Assembly (NCBI GenBank): GCA_959599635.1
Contig: CAUGJN010000008.1
Coordinates: forward strand, 1 to 30,902
DNA: 30,902 nucleotides
Direction of reading: 5' to 3'
From: an uncultured Collinsella sp.
GTDB taxonomy: Bacteria > Actinomycetota > Coriobacteriia > Coriobacteriales > Coriobacteriaceae
Shown one piece after another: positions 15,622 through 22,900 of this stretch. The notes beneath the pieces were generated by a model. That model searched no databases. It saw only the letters and a program-made list of their open reading frames with translations, and was not told where the DNA came from. The position numbers and the translations under genes are program-made. Every line of letters begins with the position of its first letter. The first letter of the stretch is position 1.

Positions 15622-15799
15622 AGGGACAGGTTTATTTTGGCAGGTTTTATCTGCGGAAACGCCCCAGTTGCGGCATCACGATAAACCGCGCGCCGCCATA
15701 CACGCATAGCACCCCAAAGGGGGCCGGCCTCATCACAACCCGAGGCCGGCCCCCTTTGCCGTTTTGCCTGATAAAACCGACCAAAATAAACCTGTCCCT
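15622..15799. repeat. 178-bp element: 30-bp inverted repeats around a strong hairpin
   Basis: The arms 15622-15651 and 15770-15799 match at 28 of 30 positions and contain GGGACAGGTTTATTTTGG. Within them, 15715-15730 pairs perfectly with 15743-15758 (16 bp, ends CAAAGG and CCTTTG). No gene is enclosed. It has the same outer-repeat/inner-hairpin layout as 6582-6717. Confidence 0.85.
15715..15758. terminator. 16-bp GC-rich hairpin, probable terminator of pth
   Basis: Perfect inverted repeat CAAAGGGGGCCGGCCT with its complement, 12-base loop. It lies about 106 bases after the pth stop and inside the 178-bp element. There is no long T-run, so it may be structural rather than a true terminator. 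Confidence 0.5.
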
Positions 15800-15872
15800 T
15801 TTTGGTAGGTCGAACCGGATAAACCCTTTTCCCACCTGCCGAAGATACACGTAAGCGACATGCCCATGAGGG

Positions 15873-15878
15873 TATAAT
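15873..15878 (+). promoter_or_regulatory. Likely -10 box for the nfnAB operon
   Basis: A consensus TATAAT lies 105 bases upstream of nfnA, after the repeat element. The -35 region is not clear. A 5' leader of about 100 bases would result. Confidence 0.45.
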
Positions 15879-15983
15879 TTGCACCGTATGTCTGCACAAC
15901 GCCTGTGCGCGTACGGTTTTATTCGGGCTGCCGTCCATTTCCGTGGAGGCACGGTTCGGCCGCCCTAACAAGAGAGGGGTTCT

Positions 15984-16823
15984 ATGTATAAGATCCTGGA
16001 GAAGACGCAGTTCTCGGAGAAGGTGTTCAAGTTCCGCATCGAGGCGCCTGCAATCGCCAAGCATGCGCACGCTGGACAGTTCCTCATGGTTCGCGCCAAC
16101 GAGACGGGCGAGCGCGTCCCGTTTACCCTGGCCGGCTGGAACGGTGACGAGGGCTGGGTCGAGTTCATCTTCATGGTGATCGGCAAGACCACCGAGATGC
16201 TTTCCACCTACGAGGCCGGCGAGTCGCTGCGCGACGTCGTGGGCCCGCTGGGCGTTCCCACCGAGATGGCCGAGGGCCCCTGCGCCGTCATTGGCGGCGG
16301 CGTCGGCCTGGCAATTGCCTTCCCGGTCGCCAAGCACCTGGTCGAGACCGGTCACGAGGTGCACGCCATCATGGGCGCCCGCACCAAGGACCTCCTGCTC
16401 ATGGAGGACCAGTTCCGCGAGCTCCTCGACGAGGACCACATCCACATCACCACCGACGACGGTTCCTACGGCGAGCAGGGCGTTGTCACCGCTCCGCTGG
16501 AGCGTCTGCTGCAGGACAAAGCCGTGAGCCAGGTCTTCTGCGTCGGCCCCGTTCCGATGATGAAGTTCTCGACCCTCACCGCCCAGAAGTACGACACCCC
16601 CATTACCGCGTCCCTCAACCCCATCATGGTTGACGGCACCGGCATGTGCGGCTGCTGCCGCGTCGAGGTGGGCGGCGTGACCAAGTTCGCTTGCGTCGAC
16701 GGCCCCGACTTCGATGCCACCCTGGTCGACTGGGATGACCTTCGTGCCCGCCAGGCCGCTTACCGTTCCGAAGAGGGCGAGTCCCTCAAGGCCTATGAGG
16801 AAAAGAGCTGCGCATGCCACTAG
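15984..16823 (+). CDS. nfnA: NfnA/SudB-type FAD, NAD(H) and [2Fe-2S] subunit
   Basis: 279 residues of the dihydroorotate-dehydrogenase electron-transfer (PyrK-like) family. In NfnAB this subunit binds FAD and NAD(H) and takes part in electron bifurcation among NADH, NADPH and ferredoxin in the cytoplasm. FAD-binding residues lie in RVPFTLAGW; GGGVGLAIAFPVAKHL is the nucleotide-binding loop; VFCVGPVPMM precedes the cysteine cluster MCGCCRV...FACVDGPDFD that holds a [2Fe-2S] centre. The last ten bases overlap the next gene, indicating one transcript with coupled translation. An alternative name is sulfide dehydrogenase beta subunit. Pairing with the downstream GltA-like protein makes NfnAB the better call. 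Confidence 0.88.
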   Translation: MYKILEKTQFSEKVFKFRIEAPAIAKHAHAGQFLMVRANETGERVPFTLAGWNGDEGWVEFIFMVIGKTTEMLSTYEAGESLRDVVGPLGVPTEMAEGPCAVIGGGVGLAIAFPVAKHLVETGHEVHAIMGARTKDLLLMEDQFRELLDEDHIHITTDDGSYGEQGVVTAPLERLLQDKAVSQVFCVGPVPMMKFSTLTAQKYDTPITASLNPIMVDGTGMCGCCRVEVGGVTKFACVDGPDFDATLVDWDDLRARQAAYRSEEGESLKAYEEKSCACH

Positions 16824-18223
16824 TTAACGGTCGTTTCGTTGCCGATATGAAGTCGCCCCGCACCCCCGATAACGAGGAGCCGGCTGCCGAGCGCGCCTGC
16901 GACTTCCGCCCCGTCGACAAGGGCTTCACCGAAGAGATGGCGCTGGCCGAGGCCGAGCGCTGCCTCAACTGCAAGAAGCCGTTCTGTGTTGAGGGCTGCC
17001 CCGTCAACATCAACATTCCCCGCTTTATCGAGCAGATCCGCGCGAAGGACTTCGGCGGCGCTCTCGATACCATTCGCGAGGACTCCATGCTTCCCGCCAT
17101 CTGCGGCCGCGTCTGCCCGCAGGAGAACCAGTGCGAGGGCAAGTGCATCCGTGGCAAGAAGTCCGAGCCCGTGGCCATCGGCCAGCTCGAGCGCTTCCTG
17201 GGTGACCGCCCCGAGCTCGCCTCCACGCCCAAGATGGCCCCCAAGAACGGCAAGAAGGTCGCTGTCGTCGGCTCCGGCCCGTCCGGCATCACCTGCGCCG
17301 GCGAGCTCGCCCGTAACGGCTTTGACGTTACCGTCTTCGAGGCTTTCTTCACCGGCGGCGGCGTGCTGGTCTACGGCATCCCCGAGTTCCGTCTGCCCAA
17401 GGCGGTCGTCAAACGCGAGATTGACGGCCTGGAGGACATGGGCGTCAAGTTTGAGTACAACTCCGTCGTGGGCAACATGGCCACGGCCGAGGAGCTGTTC
17501 GAGCAGGGCTTCGACGCCATCTACGTGGCGACCGGCGCTGGCCTGCCCAAGTTCCTCAACGTCCCCGGCGAGAACCTGCCCAACGTCTTCTTCGCGAACG
17601 AGTACCTCACCCGCGTGAACCTGATGAAGGCCAACAAGTTCCCCGAGTACGACACCCCCACCAAGCACGGCAAGAACGTCGTTGTCTTTGGCGGCGGCAA
17701 CGTGGCCATGGACGCCGTCCGTACCGCCAAGCGCCTGGGCGCCGAGCACGCCATCATCGCCTACCGTCGTACCGAGGACGAGATGCCCTGCCGTCGCGCC
17801 GAGCTGCACCATGCTAAGGCCGAGGGCGTCGAGGTTCTGCCGCTCGTCTCCCCGCTCGAGTTTGTCGCTGGCGAGGACGGCTCCGTGTGCGCCGTCAAGG
17901 TCCAGAAGATGGAGCTCGGCGAGCCTGACGAGTCCGGCCGTCGTCGCCCGGTGCCCATCGAGGGCGCCATCGAGGAGATCCCCTGCGACGTCGCGATCTC
18001 GGCTATCGGCACCAACGCCAACCCCTTCGCTGCCAAGATCGGCGGCAAGATGGAGCTCAACAAGTGGGGCTACATCGTCGCTGACGAGGAGACCGGCCAG
18101 ACCACCGATCCCCGCATCTGGGCCGGCGGCGACATCGTCACCGGTGCCGCTACGGTCATTCTGGCGATGGGCGCCGGCAAGAAGGCCGCCGCTTCCATCA
18201 CCAAGAGCCTGCTGGGCGAGTAA
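16814..18223 (+). CDS. nfnB: NfnB / homotetrameric glutamate-synthase small-subunit-like flavoprotein
   Basis: 469-residue GltD-family oxidoreductase with N-terminal Fe-S cysteines (CLNCKKPFCVEGCPVN, then CGRVCPQENQCEGKC), an FAD site VAVVGSGPSGITCAGELA, an NADPH site VVVFGGGNVAMDAVRTAKR with the arginine-bearing YRRTEDEMPCRRAE, and the terminal FAD-contacting WAGGDIVTGAATVILAMGAG. Such proteins are often labelled glutamate synthase (NADPH) small subunit. The overlapping upstream SudB/NfnA gene indicates the bifurcating ferredoxin:NADP+ transhydrogenase large subunit instead. No glutamate-synthase large subunit lies nearby. The ATG overlaps the end of nfnA, with GAGGAAAAG as ribosome site. 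Confidence 0.9.
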   Translation: MPLVNGRFVADMKSPRTPDNEEPAAERACDFRPVDKGFTEEMALAEAERCLNCKKPFCVEGCPVNINIPRFIEQIRAKDFGGALDTIREDSMLPAICGRVCPQENQCEGKCIRGKKSEPVAIGQLERFLGDRPELASTPKMAPKNGKKVAVVGSGPSGITCAGELARNGFDVTVFEAFFTGGGVLVYGIPEFRLPKAVVKREIDGLEDMGVKFEYNSVVGNMATAEELFEQGFDAIYVATGAGLPKFLNVPGENLPNVFFANEYLTRVNLMKANKFPEYDTPTKHGKNVVVFGGGNVAMDAVRTAKRLGAEHAIIAYRRTEDEMPCRRAELHHAKAEGVEVLPLVSPLEFVAGEDGSVCAVKVQKMELGEPDESGRRRPVPIEGAIEEIPCDVAISAIGTNANPFAAKIGGKMELNKWGYIVADEETGQTTDPRIWAGGDIVTGAATVILAMGAGKKAAASITKSLLGE

Positions 18224-18251
18224 TCACCTGCAGCACTAGCCATCAAACGGC

Positions 18252-18289
18252 AAAGTCCCCGTCGCGCACACGCCCGGCGGGGACTTTTT
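18252..18289 (+). terminator. Intrinsic terminator after nfnB
   Basis: Stem AAAGTCCCCG / CGGGGACTTT with a 16-base loop followed by T residues, 29 bases downstream of the nfnB stop. Confidence 0.85.
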
Positions 18290-18307
18290 CTATGCCGGTC
18301 GACCGAC

Positions 18308-18338
18308 CACCACAAAGGGGACAGGCACCTTTGTGGTG
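18308..18338. repeat. GGGACAGG hairpin, copy 1
   Basis: Ten-bp arms CACCACAAAG and CTTTGTGGTG around the loop GGGACAGGCAC. The same hairpin occurs at 25341-25379 and, inverted, at 27970-28004. Confidence 0.85.
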
Positions 18339-18375
18339 ATCTGGGGTCTGGTCGGCAAACCAATTCCGGCGTTTG

Positions 18376-18591
18376 TCTCAATCTGTAACAGTTAGACCCT
18401 GTTGAGCTTCGTAGTTGTTACAGATCAAGATATTGTGCGAACATCCGCCTGTTCATCTCGATCTGTAACAGTTAGAGGCCAAATTCCTCGCTACATGTTA
18501 CAGATCGAGACGTTAGGCTGGCGGCTGAACAGTTCATCTCAATCTGTAACACCTGGAGTCCAAATATCTGGCTTGGTGTTACAGATTGAGA
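18376..18591. repeat. Array of six alternating 15-bp arms (three 55-bp palindromic units)
   Basis: Arms of the form TCTCRATCTGTAACA start at 18376, 18456 and 18537. Their complements (TGTTACAGATYGAGA, first copy with two changes) start at 18416, 18496 and 18577. Every arm therefore starts 40 or 41 bases after the previous one, and every unit is 15+25+15. The array fills most of the gap between the nfnB terminator and the 3' end of the first surface-protein gene; no coding sequence is seen in it. Confidence 0.92.
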
Positions 18592-18628
18592 TTTTGCTGA
18601 GGCTGAGAACGAGAGCCGTCACCAAGCT

Positions 18629-19969
18629 CTAACGCTTGCGGCGCTTGGTCGCGGCGATGCCGGCAGCGGCGACGGTTGCGCCGGCGATGCCCAGAGCGGC
18701 GACCGTCATCGCGGCGGAGTCACCCGTGCTGGCGAGCTCCGTGCCGTCGGACTTCTTGCCGTTCTCGCCCTTACCCTTGGACTTGTCCGTCGTCACCGTG
18801 GTCGTCGTCGAAGTCGAACCACCCGCAGGAGCCCCGGTACCGCCAGAGCCATCCGCACCGCCACCCTGCTCGCCGCCGCCAGGCGTCGGCTTGGGCTCGG
18901 GCTCCGGCCCGGGCTCCGGCTTGGGCTCGGGTGTCGCCTCATCGGTTACCGTAATCGTAATGTTCAGACGCTCGGAATACTCGCTGTACGACATGCCGGG
19001 ACGCTGTGCCGCAATACGCACGTACATATTGCTATCGAGCGCAATAGGCTCGGTGTACTTTACGCGGCCTTCGTCACGGCAGGGACACGTGTCGTTGGTG
19101 GTGTACCAAATCGTCGTGCCGTCCTCGGCCGAAAGCTCCAGCTTCGTGCCCTTGGGCACCGTAATGTAGTTCTCCTTGGGCGACCATGCACCAAACGTCG
19201 TCGCACCAATCGTCGCCACCGGTCGCGCCGGTCGCACTGCCTCGGCAGACACGCGAACGTCGACCTGCTTGGACAGCGCCGTGCCGTCCACCGTCGCCGT
19301 CAACGTCGTCAAACCGGGCAGAGCACCATGTAGCGCAAACGTCGCCGCGCCGTCCTCGCCCGTCACGGCCTGAGCAGAATCAACGGAGCAGATAGCCGAG
19401 GACTCCAGCCCAACACTAACCTTGGCGCCCGCAAACGGCTTGCCCGCCTTATCGGTCACGTGCGCCACCAGCTCAAAGTCACTGCCCTCAAGCATGGTCA
19501 CGGCCTGCTCCACGTTGAGCTTGAGCTTGTCGGCACGAACGCCCACGACAAGCTCGCCACTTGCCCAGCGCGCCATGGCCGTGCCGGCGTAGTTGCGAGC
19601 GCCGTCGAGCTTAAACGCCACCGCCGAGCCCGCCTCACACGCATCGGCATAGCGAATACGCAGCACGCGCGACAGAGGCTTGCCATTGGGATCGTCCTGC
19701 TTGTCGAGCCACGTATACGTCACGTCGCCCAAGCCCTGCGCACACAATGCGGCCAGGGCATCGTCGCTCGCATCCATATACTGCGCAAACTCAACCTCGA
19801 TGCAATCGGTATAGGCATGGGCCGAAGCCACCTCGGGCGCCGCCGTCGACACCAAACCAATGTTCACCTCAGTCTGAATCGGCGGCACGCGCAGCCAAGC
19901 CGAACGCGCCTCCTCATACCCGTCCTTGGTCACGCGCACCTGATACCAGCCGGTCGGCGTATTCCAGTT
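18629..19969 (-). CDS. C-terminal part of a giant LASTG-anchored surface protein, after an in-frame stop
   Basis: The frame continues directly from the upstream fragment past the TAA at 19970-19972. If re-initiated, the first ATG is at 19939, giving 436 residues with no signal peptide. Contents in order: the end of a carboxypeptidase-regulatory-like fold (NWNTPTGWYQVRVTKDGYE); a bacterial Ig-like domain (about 150-240 of the 436) with VTDKAGKPFAGAKVSV; a chitobiase/hexosaminidase C-terminal-like domain (GTTIWYTTNDTCPC...YVRIAAQRPG); a Pro/Glu-rich wall spacer PEPKPEPGPEPEPKP; a Gly/Ser/Thr linker; then LASTGD, a hydrophobic span and KRRKR, the last 35 residues. LAxTG motifs are typical substrates of class E sortases in actinobacteria (family knowledge). 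Alone it could not be exported. Confidence 0.8.
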   Translation of the reverse strand, partial: NWNTPTGWYQVRVTKDGYEEARSAWLRVPPIQTEVNIGLVSTAAPEVASAHAYTDCIEVEFAQYMDASDDALAALCAQGLGDVTYTWLDKQDDPNGKPLSRVLRIRYADACEAGSAVAFKLDGARNYAGTAMARWASGELVVGVRADKLKLNVEQAVTMLEGSDFELVAHVTDKAGKPFAGAKVSVGLESSAICSVDSAQAVTGEDGAATFALHGALPGLTTLTATVDGTALSKQVDVRVSAEAVRPARPVATIGATTFGAWSPKENYITVPKGTKLELSAEDGTTIWYTTNDTCPCRDEGRVKYTEPIALDSNMYVRIAAQRPGMSYSEYSERLNITITVTDEATPEPKPEPGPEPEPKPTPGGGEQGGGADGSGGTGAPAGGSTSTTTTVTTDKSKGKGENGKKSDGTELASTGDSAAMTVAALGIAGATVAAAGIAATKRRKR

Positions 19970-19972
19970 TTA
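19970..19972 (-). other. In-frame TAA splitting the surface-protein gene
   Basis: The codon before is GCT (Ala) and the next is AAC (Asn). Both sides read as one beta domain (GADGA-stop-NWNTPTGWYQV), where related sequences commonly have an aromatic residue after GxDGx. TAA is one base from TAC or TAT (Tyr). The full gene would be 2,202 codons, 18629-25237. Confidence 0.8.
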
Positions 19973-22900
19973 AGCACCGTCCGCACCCGTCGCAAGCGGA
20001 TTGTCCTGCTCATACTCCTCGGCATCCCAACGCACTGCATTGGTACCGGCCGCATCGTCGGCGCTCCACAGCTCGACCGTTGCGCCCTCGACCGTATTGG
20101 ACAGCAGGCCCTCGTACACCACGCCCGCAGGATCGGGTGCGGCCTTGGCGGCCACATTGCGATAACGTGCCTCGAAGATCGACTGCATCTTCTCGTCCGA
20201 GATCAAGCCGTCCTTGTTGGCGTTATAGACCTCGGCATCGGTCAGCTCGCCCCAGTTGACCGTAATACGATTCTGGCATGCGCGCTCCACCTGCTCGCAG
20301 GCAACATCGTAGGCGCATTCGGCATTGGTCAGCTTAATCGCGCGCTCCGAACCTACGCTGGTCGAAGCCGCGTCATAGGCAGCGCCCACCACAGTACCCG
20401 CCGAACCGGCCGTCAGCACGCCGGCGATTGTCATAATGGAGCCCACCGCCACATCGGTGCTGTCGTGGCAGAGTTGGCGATACAGCAGATCCTCAAACGC
20501 ACGCGCCTTCTCCATGGCGTCACGCAGCGCGTAAATGCACTTCCAGTCATCCTCGGTCTTCTCGGGCTTGGCAAGCAAGCGCGTATGCTGAAGCTCATAG
20601 CCCTCGCGCTCGCCCTTCACCTTCTGCATGCGGACGTTCACGTTCTCCCAGTTCTTGCTGGCATCGTTCACGCCGTAAATGCCGGTAAAGATGCCGATGC
20701 CCTGGGTCGCCGCGGGAAACGCCTGTCCGGCTGCCTTCCACGCATCGGTCTTAAAGACCTGGCCGAACATCTCGCACTCGATCTTATAGCTCTTGAGTGA
20801 GCGAATCGTGCGGATGAGCTTCATATGGGCGCTCACGTCGCCGTTGCGTTTCCAAGCCATAAGCCAGCCGCGAATCGTAGAGTTATTGAGGCTATGGACC
20901 ACATTCCAGTTGTCGTACAGGTTGTCCAGAATGTCGCACTGCATGGCGATCGAGTTAAACAGAAGCGCCTGGTTCTTGTTGTTATTGGAGTTCTCGATAA
21001 ACTCCGACTCGATATAGGCCGTCTGCTCGCCATCGGGCGCGGCGACCTTAAAGCCCTTGACGGTATCGTCGTCAGCCGCCTTGTAGCTCAGCGAGCTGCC
21101 GAGCGCCTGGCCCAAATCGTTAAACCCGCTCGTCGACTGGCCGTTGTACTCGCTGGCCTTAATGCCCGCACACTTGTTGAGCGCCGCGGCGGTTGCGTCA
21201 TTCCAGCTTCCGTATTGGTTGAGCTGGCCGATACCCATCGACTGGCCCACCAGGTCCTCGGCCTGCTGGGCAATAAACTCCGCTCGCGACGCATGGTCGA
21301 CAAGTTCCTTGATGGCCGCCGCGTCCGCCGCATTTGCACCCTGAGCCGACGCGAGCTCCTGGTACCAATCCTCGCCGGTGCCGTACGCGTCCTCAAAGAT
21401 CATCTTGTCCACATTGACGCCGTAGCTGTCGCCCTGCTGGGTTAGCAGCGCCGACGACCCGCCGACCGCGGCCTTGAGCTCGGCGGCAAACTGCGCGGCC
21501 TCGTCGTTGCCAGCATCATCGCCCTCGCCGTCGCCGGCGGCAGGGGCGCGACGAGCCTTACGGGCAGCTCCACCTTGGGCTTCGTCCTCTTTACCGCCCT
21601 TCTCTTCCTCGGCAAACGCATCGGCGACCATCTGATCAATCGCGTCGTTAAACGCCTGGTCGACATCATTAAACGAGTTATCCATCATATACTCGTGCCA
21701 CTGCTGCACGGCATTCGAGAACTCCTGCTGGCGCTCCTCGGCCGCGGCGGAATGCTTTTTGGCCGAAGCGTTGGCGTCAAAACTCAGCATGGTCATAAGC
21801 TGAGCATTGGAGATGCGGTAGGTCTGCGGCATAAAGATCTGCTCAAAGTTTCCGCAGTTCACATAGGTTGAATCATTCGCCTTGTTAAACTCGTCGAGCA
21901 GCTTAAGGTAACCCTCGTCCACATACTCCGCCACATAGCGCACATGGGTGCCCTCGCGCGACTTTTGAGTCAGAGGAATCGTCACCGTCTTGCCATCCAC
22001 GCAGTCCACGTACAGGTCGAGCGTGTCGGCGGCCTCTTCGTTTCCCACCTCGAGCGTGATATCGAACGTCCAGTAGGCGTTCTTCTTTTGTGGCAGATGA
22101 TGGAAGGTCCACAGGCTCTTGCCGGTGTCCTTGCCGTCCTTGACCAGGCTTTGCGTACCGCCACGATACGTCACATCAAAGTTCCAGACCGAAGCGCCCG
22201 GAACATAGCGCACATAATTGCGAGCCGTCACCTCTGCGGCAGCGGCGGCGACGTCGGTCGAGCCCACGCGCGCCTCGAGCGTCACGCGCTCGGCGGCAAG
22301 CGTATCCTGCGGCAGGTCGTATTCAATCTTGGCACGGCCGAGTTTATTGGTCTTGCCGGTGTACTTTGCGGCCGAGGCGCCCGCGCCCACGGTGAGCTGC
22401 ACGCTCTTGCCCGGCGCCGCATAAACGTAGGCCACATTGCCCAGCAGGCTGTGAACGTCGGTGTTGTCGACCTCGATGCGCGATCCGCTAACCTCGAGCG
22501 TGGTGCTTCCCAGCGGCAATGTCACCTCGCCCAGCGTAATAAGCGGCGAGATGGCATAGATGCCCGCGGCCTTAGGCTTAAAGCGCACAAAAACATCGGC
22601 GCCCATGCCCTCTTTCATATCGAGAACGAGGTTGTCGCCCTCCCACGTCGCGTCAGTCCACCATGTACGGGAGCTATCACCGGGGTCGCGAGAGCCTGCG
22701 GACACATCCTCGACGGCATCCTTTGCCAGCGGAATCTCAATCTTGGCAGTCTGGCTGTCCTTGAGCTCGTAATGAATGCGCAGCTCGGTCTCCACGCCAA
22801 CGACCGCGGACGAATCAGCAATAACCGAGCCCGCCGTCAGCCCGCGCTCGGCACGATACGTCTCCACGTCAAACGTGGGGACGTCGAGCGTCACGTCGAG

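Noticed and set aside
18376..18591. CRISPR array
   Set aside because: Repeats are only 15 bp, alternate in orientation and number six at most; no cas genes are nearby.
18376..18591. Ordinary intrinsic terminators for the surface-protein gene
   Set aside because: The 15-bp stems have 25-base loops and no following T-run, and they are repeated; a plain terminator does not explain the period.
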